From Streptomyces sp. BK208 (GTDB lineage: Bacteria > Actinomycetota > Actinomycetes > Streptomycetales > Streptomycetaceae), in contig NZ_SOAV01000008.1 of assembly GCF_004364245.1 (NCBI RefSeq), positions 124,001 through 188,000 on the forward strand: a stretch of 64,000 nucleotides of DNA, given 5' to 3'. Under the pieces are notes generated by a model. The model did no database searches and had not been told where the DNA came from. It saw only the letters and a program-made list of their open reading frames with translations. Both the position numbers and the translations under genes were made by a program. Positions 25,751 to 34,670 of the stretch are shown here, piece after piece. Position 1 is the first letter of the stretch. The number at the start of each line of letters is the position of its first letter.

Positions 25751-26992
25751 GTGAGCACCCTCGCCCGCGCCCGCTGCACCATCGGCGCCCACCCCTCCGC
25801 CCTGGACGCCACCCTGGCCGCGGCCGTCCTGCTGTGCATGGTCGCCGGCTCCTTCGTGGACCCGCACGGCCCGAAGGGCGTCAGCTGGAGCCTGCGCACC
25901 CCCGACGTCCTCAGCCTCGCCCTGATGACCGCAGGCGCCGCCGCGCTCGCCTTCCGGCGCCGAAGGCCGATGACGGTCCTCGCCGTCACCGGCGGAGCCT
26001 CCGTCGTCGAGAGCGTCACCGGCGACCCGCGGGCCCCCGTCGTCATGGCGGCCGTCATCGCCCTCTACACCGTCGCCGCCTCCACCGACCGGCCCACCAC
26101 CTGGCGGGTCGGCCTGCTCACCATGACCGTGCTCACCGGCGCCGCCATGCTGGCCGGACCCCTGCCCTGGTACGCGCAGGAGAACCTCGCCGTCTTCGCC
26201 TGGACCGGCATCGGCGCCACCGCCGGGGACGCCGTCCGCAGCCGCCGCGCCTTCGTGCAGGCCATCCGGGACCGGGCGGAGAAGGCCGAACGCACCCGGG
26301 AGGAGGAGGCCCGTCGCCGCGTCGCCGAGGAACGCCTGCGTATCGCCCGCGACCTGCACGACGTCGTCGCGCACCACATCGCCCTGGTCAACGTGCAGGC
26401 CGGGGTCGCGTCGCACGTCATGGACAAGCGGCCCGACCAGGCCAAGGAGGCCCTCGCCCACGTACGGGAGGCCAGCCGGAGCGCGCTGGACGAACTGCGG
26501 GCCACCGTCGGGCTGCTCCGCCAGACGGGCGACCCGGAGGCACCGACCGAGCCCGCCCCGGGCCTGGCCCGCCTCGACGAACTCGTGGGCACCTTCCACC
26601 ACGCCGGACTGCGGATCGAGCTGGCCCGCACCGACCAGGACACCGAGCTGCCCGCCGCCGTCGACCTCGCCGCCTACCGCATCATCCAGGAGGCGCTGAC
26701 CAATGTGCAGAAGCACGCGGGGCGACAGGCCAAGGCCGAGGTCAGCGTCGTACGGGTGGGGCCGAACATCGAGGTGACCGTGCTCGACGACGGCACCACC
26801 GAGGGCGACGCCGCCGACGCCCCCGCCGAGGGCGGCGGGCACGGTCTGCTCGGGATGCGCGAGCGCGTCACGGCCGTGCGCGGCACCCTCACCACCGGTC
26901 CCCGCTACGGAGGCGGGTTCCGCGTGCATGCGATCCTTCCGGTCAGGAACCGCACCGACGCCGCCACCGACGCCCTCAAGGACCCCGTATGA
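25751..26992 (+). CDS. NarL-type sensor histidine kinase
   Basis: A 413-residue membrane kinase. Four to five hydrophobic segments fill ~20-155 without an obvious extracellular domain, so it probably senses the membrane itself. The HisKA_3 dimerisation box is RIARDLHDVVAHH with phosphorylated His203, and the HATPase domain covers ~300-405 (EALTNVQKHAG as the N box, HGLLGMRERV as the G box). It starts at a GTG and overlaps the response regulator gene by four bases (ATGA). Lying next to pspA-pspAA, it is a candidate for envelope-stress sensing. Confidence 0.92.
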   Translation: MSTLARARCTIGAHPSALDATLAAAVLLCMVAGSFVDPHGPKGVSWSLRTPDVLSLALMTAGAAALAFRRRRPMTVLAVTGGASVVESVTGDPRAPVVMAAVIALYTVAASTDRPTTWRVGLLTMTVLTGAAMLAGPLPWYAQENLAVFAWTGIGATAGDAVRSRRAFVQAIRDRAEKAERTREEEARRRVAEERLRIARDLHDVVAHHIALVNVQAGVASHVMDKRPDQAKEALAHVREASRSALDELRATVGLLRQTGDPEAPTEPAPGLARLDELVGTFHHAGLRIELARTDQDTELPAAVDLAAYRIIQEALTNVQKHAGRQAKAEVSVVRVGPNIEVTVLDDGTTEGDAADAPAEGGGHGLLGMRERVTAVRGTLTTGPRYGGGFRVHAILPVRNRTDAATDALKDPV

Positions 26993-27672
26993 CGATCCGT
27001 GTCCTGCTCGCCGACGACCAGGCGCTGCTGCGCAGCGCCTTCCGGGTGCTCGTCGACTCCGAGCCCGACATGGAGGTGGTGGGGGAGGCGTCCGACGGGG
27101 CGGAGGCGGCCCGGCTGGCCGCCGAGCGGCGGGCCGACGTGGTGCTGATGGACATCCGGATGCCCGGCACGGACGGCCTCGCCGCCACCCGCATGATCAG
27201 CGCCGACCCGTCCCTCGCCCACGTCCGCGTGGTCATACTGACCACCTTCGAGGTGGACGACTACGTGGTGCAGTCGCTGCGCGCCGGCGCCTCCGGCTTC
27301 CTCGGCAAGGGCTCGGAGCCCGAGGAGCTGCTCAGCGCGATCCGCGTCGCGGCCGGCGGCGAGGCGCTGCTGTCGCCGGCCGCCACCAAGGGCCTGATCG
27401 CCCGCTTCCTCGCCCAGCAGGGCACCGACGACGAGGACCGCGACCCGGCTCGCGCCGAGCGGCTGGAGTCGCTGACCGTGCGGGAGCGGGAGGTGCTGGT
27501 CCAGGTGGCCGGCGGGCACTCCAACGACGAGATCGCCGAGCGCCTCGAGGTCAGCCCGCTCACCGTGAAGACGCACGTCAACCGGGCCATGGCCAAGCTC
27601 GGCGCCCGCGACCGCGCCCAGCTGGTCGTCATCGCGTACGAGTCCGGGCTGGTACGTCCAAGGGTGGAGTGA
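26989..27672 (+). CDS. NarL/LuxR-type response regulator
   Basis: A 227-residue regulator: receiver domain with Asp9/Asp10 acidic pair and phosphoacceptor Asp55 (VVLMDIRMPG), then a LuxR helix-turn-helix (~158-220; LTVREREVLVQVAGGHSN, SPLTVKTHVNRAMAKLG). It overlaps the kinase gene at ATGA, so the pair is translationally coupled. Targets could include the pspA operon upstream or the RND permease gene that follows 180 bases later; the sequence does not decide. Confidence 0.93.
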   Translation: MTIRVLLADDQALLRSAFRVLVDSEPDMEVVGEASDGAEAARLAAERRADVVLMDIRMPGTDGLAATRMISADPSLAHVRVVILTTFEVDDYVVQSLRAGASGFLGKGSEPEELLSAIRVAAGGEALLSPAATKGLIARFLAQQGTDDEDRDPARAERLESLTVREREVLVQVAGGHSNDEIAERLEVSPLTVKTHVNRAMAKLGARDRAQLVVIAYESGLVRPRVE

Positions 27673-27704
27673 CCTACGCCTCCGTGTACTGCGGAGGGAG
27701 TAGG
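27673..27704 (+). terminator. Imperfect hairpin after the response regulator
   Basis: CCTAC and CCTCC (27673-27677, 27679-27683) pair with GGAGG and GTAGG (27693-27697, 27700-27704) around a nine-base loop, with a small internal loop. It lies directly on the stop codon of the regulator and before the RND permease gene. Confidence 0.45.
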
Positions 27705-27851
27705 CGCGGGATAAGGAAATGGACCTGGGGCCTAGGGATGCGGGGCCGTCCATGGCTCAGGGTGTTGGGGTGGGCGCTCACCTGTGTCGCCCGCGCCGGC
27801 GCCGCCATGTGCCCCGTCCCCCGCTCGGCCACAGAAGAGAGACCCTGATCC

Positions 27852-30800
27852 ATGTCCTGGCTGTCGAGATTCAGCCTCGCGCAACGGGCCCTGATAGGGC
27901 TGATGTCGATCGTCGCGCTCGTCTTCGGGGCGATCGCGATCCCCCAGCTCAAGCAGCAGCTGCTGCCCACCATCGAACTGCCCATGGTGTCGGTGCTGGC
28001 CCCGTACCAGGGTGCCTCGCCGGACGTGGTCGAGAAGCAGGTCGTCGAGCCGATCGAGGACAGCCTCGAAGCGGTCGACGGGATCTCGGGCGTCACCTCC
28101 ACGGCCAGTGAGGGCAACGCCGTCATCATGGCGTCCTTCGACTACGGCCCCGACACCCAGCAGTTGGTCGCCGACGTCCAGCAGGCGGTGAACCGGGCCC
28201 GCGCCCAGCTCCCCGACGACGTGGACCCGCAGGTCATCTCCGGCTCGACGGACGACATCCCGACCGTCGTCCTCGCCGTCACCTCGGACAAGGACCAGCA
28301 GGCGCTGGCCGACCAGCTCGACAAGACGGTCGTGACCGAGCTGAAGGACATCGACGGCGTCGCCCAGGTCGTCGTCGACGGCGTCCGCGACGTCCAGGTC
28401 ACCGTCACGCCGGACCCGGCGAAGCTGGCCGCGGCCAAGGTGAGCCCGCAGGCACTCGCCCAGTCCCTCCAGGCGGGCGGCGCGACCGTCCCGGCCGGCT
28501 CCTTCGACGAGGCGGGCGCCAACCGCACCGTCCAGGTCGGCGGCGGCTTCACCTCGCTGCGGCAGATCCAGGACCTCATGGTCACCGGTGAGGGCGTCGA
28601 CAAGCCGGTCCGCCTCGGCGACGTCGCCACCGTCAAGGAGGAGGAGGCCAAGGCCGACTCCCTCACCCGCACCAACGGCAAGCCGTCCCTCGCGGTCGCC
28701 GTGACGATGGACCACGACGGCAGCGCGGTCTCCATCTCGAACGCCGTCGAGGACAAGCTCCCCGACCTGCGCGAGCAGCTCGGCTCCGGCGCGACCCTCA
28801 CCGTCGTCAGCGACCAGGGCCCGGCGGTCTCCAAGGCCATCTCCGGTCTGACCACCGAGGGCGGGCTCGGTCTGCTCTTCGCCGTCCTGGTCATCCTGGT
28901 CTTCCTGGCGTCGATCCGCTCCACCCTGGTCACCGCGGTCTCCATCCCGCTGTCGGTGGTGCTGGCGCTGATCGTCCTGTGGACGCGCGACCTGTCGCTC
29001 AACATGCTGACGCTGGGCGCGCTGACCATCGCCATCGGCCGCGTCGTCGACGACTCGATCGTGGTCCTGGAGAACATCAAGCGGCACCTCGGCTACGGCG
29101 AGGAGCGCAAGGACGCCATCCTGGGCGCCGTCCGCGAGGTCGCCGGAGCGGTCACCTCGTCCACCCTCACCACGGTCGCCGTGTTCCTGCCGATCGGTCT
29201 GGTCGGCGGCATGGTCGGTGAGCTGTTCGGCTCCTTCAGCCTCACCGTCACCGCCGCGCTGCTCGCGTCCCTGCTGGTGTCGCTGACGGTCGTCCCGGTG
29301 CTGTCGTACTGGTTCCTGCGGCCCCCGAAGAACACGCCGGAGGACGCGGCCGAGGCCCGCCGCCTCGCGGAGGAGAAGGAGGCCAAGAGCCGCCTCCAGC
29401 GCTTCTACGTCCCCGTCCTGCGCTTCGCCACCCGCCGCCGGCTGACCAGTGTGGCCATCGCGGTCGTCGTGCTGGTCGGCACCTTCGGCATGGCGCCGCT
29501 GCTCAAGACGAACTTCTTCGACCAGGGCGAGCAGGAGGTCCTCAGCGTCAAGCAGGAGCTGAAGCCCGGCACCAGCCTCGGCGCGACCGACGAGCAGGTC
29601 CAGAAGGTCGAGAAGCTGCTCGGCGGCACCGAGGGCGTCAAGGACTACCAGGTCACCATCGGCTCGTCCGGCTTCATGGCCGCCTTCGGCGGCGGCACGG
29701 ACACCAACCAGGCCTCGTACCAGATCATGCTGGAGGACTCGGCGTCCTCCGAGGAGGTCCAGGACCACATCGAGGACGGGCTGGCGAAGCTCGGCGACGG
29801 CATCGGCACCACCACGCTCGCCGCCGGTGACGGCTTCGGCAGCCAGGACCTGAGCGTCGTCGTCAAGGCCGCCGACGGACAGGTGCTCCGCGACGCCGCC
29901 GAGCAGGTCCGCAAGGCGGTCGCCGGGCTCGACGACGTCACCGACGTCACCAGCGACCTGGCGCAGAGCGTGCCGCGCATCTCGGTCAAGGCCAACGCGA
30001 AGGCGGCCGGGGCCGGTTTCACCGACCAGACCCTCGGCGCCGCCGTCGCCCAGGCGGTGCGCGGCACCCCGGCGGCCAAGGCGACCCTGGGCGACACCGA
30101 GCGCGACGTCGTCATCAGGTCGGCACAGCCCGCCCGCACGATGGCCGAGCTGAAGGCGCTGAACCTGGGTCCGGTCAAGCTCGGTGACATCGCCACCGTG
30201 CAGCTGGTGGACGGCCCGGTCTCGATGACCCGGATCGACGGGCAGCGCGCGGCGACCGTCACCGCCAAGCCGACCGGCGACAACACCGGCGCGGTCAGCG
30301 CGGACCTCCAGTCGAAGATCGACGGCCTGGACCTGCCGACCGGCGCCACGGCCGAGATCGGCGGCGTCACCGCCGACCAGGACGAGGCCTTCGTCAACCT
30401 GGGCCTCGCCATGCTCGCGGCGATCGCCATCGTGTTCATGCTGCTGGTCGGCACCTTCCGGTCGCTGGCCCAGCCGCTGATCCTGCTGGTGTCCATCCCG
30501 TTCGCGGCGACCGGCGCGATCGGCCTGCTGATCGCCACCGGCACCCCGATGGGCGTCCCGGCGATGATCGGCATGCTGATGCTGATCGGCATCGTGGTCA
30601 CCAACGCCATCGTGCTGATCGACCTGATCAACCAGTACCGCAAGCAGGGCTACGGCGTCGTCGAGGCCGTGATCGAGGGCGGCCGCCACCGGCTGCGCCC
30701 GATCCTCATGACGGCACTGGCGACGATCTTCGCCCTTCTCCCGATGGCGCTCGGTGTCACCGGTGAGGGCGGCTTCATCGCCCAGCCGCTCGCGGTGGTG

Positions 30801-30968
30801 GTGATCGGCGGTCTGATCACGTCGACGCTGCTGACCCTGCTCCTGGTGCCGACGCTCTACGCGATGCTGGAGCTGCGCAAGGAGCGGCGCGCGAAGAAGC
30901 GGGCGGCGAAGAAGGGCCTGCCCGAGCAGTCGCAACCCTCGGAGGAGCCGGAGCCGGCCCAGGTCTGA
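27852..30968 (+). CDS. RND-family efflux permease (AcrB/HAE1-like)
   Basis: A 1038-residue transporter with the RND layout: first helix at ~10-30, a large extracytoplasmic loop, six helices at ~330-530, a second loop and the last helices at ~855-1005. The proton-relay acidic pair is Asp400/Asp401 in GRVVDDSIVVLENIKRH, as in AcrB. No membrane-fusion or outer-membrane partner is encoded nearby, as expected in a Gram-positive cell. Substrate is unknown; drug or lipid export are options. A strong terminator follows. Confidence 0.92.
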   Translation: MSWLSRFSLAQRALIGLMSIVALVFGAIAIPQLKQQLLPTIELPMVSVLAPYQGASPDVVEKQVVEPIEDSLEAVDGISGVTSTASEGNAVIMASFDYGPDTQQLVADVQQAVNRARAQLPDDVDPQVISGSTDDIPTVVLAVTSDKDQQALADQLDKTVVTELKDIDGVAQVVVDGVRDVQVTVTPDPAKLAAAKVSPQALAQSLQAGGATVPAGSFDEAGANRTVQVGGGFTSLRQIQDLMVTGEGVDKPVRLGDVATVKEEEAKADSLTRTNGKPSLAVAVTMDHDGSAVSISNAVEDKLPDLREQLGSGATLTVVSDQGPAVSKAISGLTTEGGLGLLFAVLVILVFLASIRSTLVTAVSIPLSVVLALIVLWTRDLSLNMLTLGALTIAIGRVVDDSIVVLENIKRHLGYGEERKDAILGAVREVAGAVTSSTLTTVAVFLPIGLVGGMVGELFGSFSLTVTAALLASLLVSLTVVPVLSYWFLRPPKNTPEDAAEARRLAEEKEAKSRLQRFYVPVLRFATRRRLTSVAIAVVVLVGTFGMAPLLKTNFFDQGEQEVLSVKQELKPGTSLGATDEQVQKVEKLLGGTEGVKDYQVTIGSSGFMAAFGGGTDTNQASYQIMLEDSASSEEVQDHIEDGLAKLGDGIGTTTLAAGDGFGSQDLSVVVKAADGQVLRDAAEQVRKAVAGLDDVTDVTSDLAQSVPRISVKANAKAAGAGFTDQTLGAAVAQAVRGTPAAKATLGDTERDVVIRSAQPARTMAELKALNLGPVKLGDIATVQLVDGPVSMTRIDGQRAATVTAKPTGDNTGAVSADLQSKIDGLDLPTGATAEIGGVTADQDEAFVNLGLAMLAAIAIVFMLLVGTFRSLAQPLILLVSIPFAATGAIGLLIATGTPMGVPAMIGMLMLIGIVVTNAIVLIDLINQYRKQGYGVVEAVIEGGRHRLRPILMTALATIFALLPMALGVTGEGGFIAQPLAVVVIGGLITSTLLTLLLVPTLYAMLELRKERRAKKRAAKKGLPEQSQPSEEPEPAQV

Positions 30969-31003
30969 GACCCCCGGCACGGCGAATCCGCCGGCACGAC
31001 GAA

Positions 31004-31036
31004 GGGCGCCCCCGTGGACTCTCCACGGGGGCGCCC
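31004..31036. terminator. Strong terminator after the RND permease gene
   Basis: A perfect 15-bp stem (31004-31018 with 31022-31036) closed by a three-base CTC loop. It lies 35 bases after the permease stop, between convergent genes. Confidence 0.9.
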
Positions 31037-31045
31037 GCGTTCGGC

Positions 31046-31125
<80 letters not shown>

Positions 31126-31133
<8 letters not shown>

Positions 31134-32709
31134 CGCACAACGAGAACTCGCGCTCGTAGAGCTGTTCGTTGTGCTCGTCGACGAAGAACTTGCGTTCCCG
31201 CATCAGCTCTTCGCGGAAGGCCCTGGCCTGTTCCAGCGTCATCGTCGAGGTCTCGGCCCAGGGCTGCTGCGGCGGCACGTCGGAGGTCGAGACGATCGTC
31301 TCCGACGGGTCGACCAGGAAGAACGCGAGGATCTTGCGGTGCCCGGGCCGGGCGGGGTCCGCGAGGCGGAACGAGTCGACGCGGTGCTGCAGGACGTTCG
31401 GGAACGCCAGGCAGCGGCCCGCCGGGGTCGATGCCGATCCCAGCACCTGGTTCAGCGCGTCCTCGTCCTCCAGGCCGTAGACCTCACGCATTCCGTTGTC
31501 GTCATTCTGTTCGTAGCTCGGGTCGCCCAGCGCCGTGCGGAAGCTCAGCCGGCTCTCGGTGATGTTCTCGCTGTCCCAGTAGTAGATGCCGGTCGAGACG
31601 ATCCGCTCGTTCAGCATGCCCTCGACGTGCCAGGAACCGCCCGCGTACTCGGGCTTGTCCGGGGTGAGGTGGACGGTGGCGAGCTTGACGATGACCTGGA
31701 GACGGCGGCCGCGCAGGTCGACGCGTGCCGATTCGCCGGGCGTCTCGGGCGGGGTGAAGTCCGGGGCGTCCGGGACGTTCGGGCGGCGGTTCTCCCACCA
31801 GTCGTCGCAGGCCTCTTCCCATGCCTGCACGGCCTCTTCGTAGGCCTTTTCGTCGCTGAAGTCGGACTCCTCGGGTTCCTCCGGCTCCTCCGACTCGTCG
31901 TACCACCCGTACGGATCGGCCTCGATCCGCGGGGGACGCGGGTGGCGCAGGTCGGTGAGCACGTTCTCCCACAGCGGGCGCATGCGCGCGAACAGGTCCG
32001 GCAGGACGGACGCCAGCGCGCGATGGTCCTCGGGGTGGACGTTGTTGACGTACGAACGGAAGGCGACCTCGCCGTCGTCGCTGACGTCCACGTCCGTGGG
32101 CAGCCACTGGAACCGCTCCGAGAACTCGTACTTCGCGTACTGCTTCGTGGGGTTCCGCCAGGCCCGCTCGGGGGCGCCGCTCGCCTCCCGCACCAGGCAG
32201 AACAGGGAGGGGTGCACCAGGTCCAGTACCTGGCCGTCGGATCCGGGATGCCAGTCCCGCTCTTCTTCGGGGACCTCTTCCAGGACCCGGACCGCCTCAC
32301 GCAGCCGGGAGCGGAGCTCGTCGTCGATCAGTGTGTCCGACTGCCACACCCCGTCCACGGCGGCCACCTCGACGCCGGTCCGAGCGTCCCGCAGCGCGGC
32401 GTAGTGCGCGAGTTCGGCGAGCACGTAACGCACCTGCGCCTCGGTGAGGCCCTGGGCGACCGCTTCCCGCGACCATCTGGCAAGGATGTCGGGGTCGTTC
32501 ATCTTCTCGGACCACTCCGGCTTCGACCGGATGTGGGCGCTGCACCGCATCATCTCGAGCTCCCGCAGCGTCCGGGGTTTCACGGACGGTATGGAGCGGG
32601 TCGAGTCGAAGGGCAGTGGGAAAGCAGACAGGCCGGTCAATGCTCTGGATCCTCCCAGTCGGGGTGCGGCGGCGGGAAGCCTATGGCAACGGACTGACAC
32701 CGCGGCCAC
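31126..32709 (-). CDS. DUF4246 protein, possible Fe(II)/2-oxoglutarate oxygenase-like fold
   Basis: A ~527-residue protein of the DUF4246 family, best known from fungi and found in some actinobacteria. Hallmarks are FPLPFDS then RTLRELEMMRC near the N terminus, SFRTALGDP, and a jelly-roll-like core with GGSWHVEGMLNERIVSTGIY and LQHRVDSF, where the His residues could bind metal. An acidic insert (DESEEPEEPEESDFSDE) sits mid-protein. The first 28 residues are doubtful: the GTG at 32709 has no clear ribosome-binding site, and a TTG near 32638 behind GGATCCAGAG is possible. nadA lies 35 bases upstream on the same strand. No function is established. Confidence 0.78.
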
Positions 32710-32743
32710 GGGTTTCCCGCCCGCTCGCGCCGACCCGACCGGG

Positions 32744-33928
32744 TTACGGCAGCGCCAGCATCCGCTCCAGTGCCAGCTTCGCGAACGCCTCCGTCTCCCG
32801 GTCGACCTCGATGCGGTTGACCAGGGTGCCCTCGGCCAGCGACTCCAGGGTCCAGACCAGGTGCGGCAGGTCGATGCGGTTCATGGTCGAGCAGAAGCAG
32901 ACCGTCTTGTCGAGGAAGACGATCTCCTTGTCCTCGGCAGCGAAACGGTTCGCCAGGCGGCGGACCAGGTTCAGCTCCGTGCCGATGGCCCACTTGGAAC
33001 CGGCCGGGGCCGCCTCCAGGGCCTTGATGATGTACTCGGTCGAGCCGACGTAGTCCGCCGCCGCGACGACCTCGTGCTTGCACTCGGGGTGCACCAGGAC
33101 GTTCACGCCCGGGATGCGCTCACGCACGTCGTTGACCGAATCCAGGCTGAAGCGGCCGTGCACCGAGCAGTGACCCCGCCACAGGATCATCTTCGCGGCG
33201 CGCAGTTCCTCCGCGGTCAGCCCGCCGTTCGGCCGGTGCGGGTTGTAGACGACGCAGTCCTCCAGGGACATGCCGAGGTCGCGCACCGCCGTGTTGCGGC
33301 CGAGGTGCTGGTCGGGCAGGAAGAGGACCTTCTCGCCCTGCTCGAACGCCCAGTTCAGGGCGCGCTCGGCGTTGGAGGAGGTGCAGATGGTGCCACCGTG
33401 CTTGCCGGTGAACGCCTTGATGTCCGCGGACGAGTTCATGTACGACACCGGCACGACCTGCCCGGCGACCCCGGCCTCGGTCAGCACGTCCCAGCACTCG
33501 GCGACCTGCTCGGCGGTGGCCATGTCGGCCATGGAGCAGCCGGCCGCCAGGTCGGGCAGGACCACCTTCTGGTCGTCCGAGGTCAGGATGTCGGCCGACT
33601 CCGCCATGAAGTGCACACCGCAGAAGACGATGTACTCCGCCTCCGGGCGCGCCGCCGCGTCCCGGGCCAGCTTGAAGGAGTCGCCCGTGACGTCGGCGAA
33701 CTGGATGACCTCGTCGCGCTGGTAGTGGTGACCGAGCACGAAGACCTTGTCGCCGAGCTTCTCCTTGGCCGCGCGGGCGCGCGCCACCAGGTCCGGGTCG
33801 GAGGGCGAGGGCAGGTCGCCGGGGCACTCCACACCGCGCTCGCTCCTCGGGTCGGCCTCACGGCCGAGGAGCAGCAGGGCGAGGGGCGTCGGCTGTACGT
33901 CGAGCTCCTGGGTTTGGGCGGTGGTCAC
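32744..33928 (-). CDS. nadA: Quinolinate synthase
   Basis: A 394-residue [4Fe-4S] enzyme that condenses iminoaspartate with dihydroxyacetone phosphate in NAD synthesis. Cluster cysteines are likely Cys103 (VFCGVHF), Cys254 (WRGHCSVH) and Cys344 or Cys346 (TVCFCST). VLGHHYQRDEV near residue 64 is conserved. Three closely spaced GTGs are possible; I chose 33928 because GAAAGG is then at a workable distance. The usual partners nadB and nadC are not in the window. It is divergent from the Fe-S insertion gene erpA, which may supply its cluster. Confidence 0.95.
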   Translation of the reverse strand: MTTAQTQELDVQPTPLALLLLGREADPRSERGVECPGDLPSPSDPDLVARARAAKEKLGDKVFVLGHHYQRDEVIQFADVTGDSFKLARDAAARPEAEYIVFCGVHFMAESADILTSDDQKVVLPDLAAGCSMADMATAEQVAECWDVLTEAGVAGQVVPVSYMNSSADIKAFTGKHGGTICTSSNAERALNWAFEQGEKVLFLPDQHLGRNTAVRDLGMSLEDCVVYNPHRPNGGLTAEELRAAKMILWRGHCSVHGRFSLDSVNDVRERIPGVNVLVHPECKHEVVAAADYVGSTEYIIKALEAAPAGSKWAIGTELNLVRRLANRFAAEDKEIVFLDKTVCFCSTMNRIDLPHLVWTLESLAEGTLVNRIEVDRETEAFAKLALERMLALP

Positions 33929-34208
33929 GACACGCACCCTTTCTCTTTTTCGTCGACCCTTTTCGTCGAACTGACGCTATATATCATAACCGGTTCACGT
34001 CACTTTGACGATGGCCATAGTGTCGGTGTGACGTGAATCCCGGTGTCCGATCCGTCGTCCGTCCACAGCCGCTGACCGCCGGCCGGGGCGTGTGCGAGCA
34101 TGAAGGGGGCGCCGAGGACAAAGACTCGGCCCCGCCCGGAATGAATCCGCGGCTCCGTCGGTTGACACCGTCGGCAAGCAGTCTCCGTACAACCCGGGAG
34201 AGATGTAG
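33929..34208. promoter_or_regulatory. AT-rich divergent promoter region between nadA and erpA with a 10-bp inverted repeat
   Basis: The region holds the most AT-rich patch of the window (CTATATATCATAAC, about 33977-33990); on the minus strand TATGAT (33983-33988) is a good -10 candidate for nadA. TTCACGTCAC (33994-34003) is repeated inverted as GTGACGTGAA (34028-34037), 24 bases apart, a spacing suited to a dimeric regulator bound on two helical turns. The direct repeat TTTTCGTCGA occurs twice near 33945-33970 in the nadA leader. Confidence 0.6.
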
Positions 34209-34565
34209 ATGTCCGTATCGGACGAGACCACCACCGTCACCGACGGCATCATCCTGACCGACGCCGCCGCGGCCAAGGTCAAGGCCCTGCTCGACCAGGA
34301 AGGCCGCGAAGACCTGGCGCTGCGCGTCGCCGTCCAGCCCGGCGGCTGCTCCGGCCTGCGTTACCAGCTCTTCTTCGACGAGCGCTCGCTCGACGGAGAC
34401 GTGGTGAAGGACTTCGGCGGCGTCAAGGTCACCACCGACCGCATGAGCGCCCCGTACCTCGGCGGTGCCACCATCGACTTCGTGGACACGATCGAGAAGC
34501 AGGGCTTCACGATCGACAACCCGAACGCGACGGGCTCCTGCGCCTGCGGCGACTCGTTCAGCTGA
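34209..34565 (+). CDS. erpA: Iron-sulfur cluster insertion protein (HesB/IscA family)
   Basis: A 118-residue A-type Fe-S carrier. The three conserved cysteines are present: Cys47 in GGCSGL and Cys111/Cys113 in the C-terminal SCACGDSF motif. It should accept clusters and pass them to apo-enzymes; nadA next door encodes one such enzyme. The ATG follows GGGAGATGTAG. It is divergent from nadA and convergent with an anchored protein gene, separated by a very strong terminator. Confidence 0.95.
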   Translation: MSVSDETTTVTDGIILTDAAAAKVKALLDQEGREDLALRVAVQPGGCSGLRYQLFFDERSLDGDVVKDFGGVKVTTDRMSAPYLGGATIDFVDTIEKQGFTIDNPNATGSCACGDSFS

Positions 34566-34598
34566 CCGGCTGAGCCGCCGCGAGGCGGCGGAACGCGC

Positions 34599-34640
34599 GA
34601 AGGGCGGCGGCCCGGGATTCCTCCCGGGCCGCCGCCCTTC
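34599..34640. terminator. 18-bp-stem terminator between erpA and a convergent gene
   Basis: A perfect 18-bp stem (34599-34616 with 34623-34640) with a six-base ATTCCT loop. It is placed between convergent genes and is probably bidirectional. Confidence 0.92.
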
Positions 34641-34670
34641 CGTCACTTCGGTCGGGCGGCGGGTGCGGTG

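Noticed and set aside
27732..30980. 1082-codon minus-strand open frame opposite the RND permease
   Set aside because: High GC content leaves antisense frames open. The translation is Arg/His/Gly/Asp-rich and without any domain, while the plus strand encodes a full RND transporter.
33945..33970. Direct repeat TTTTCGTCGA as a separate regulatory site
   Set aside because: It lies within the nadA leader and could hold the ribosome-binding region; two copies alone are too little to claim an operator.
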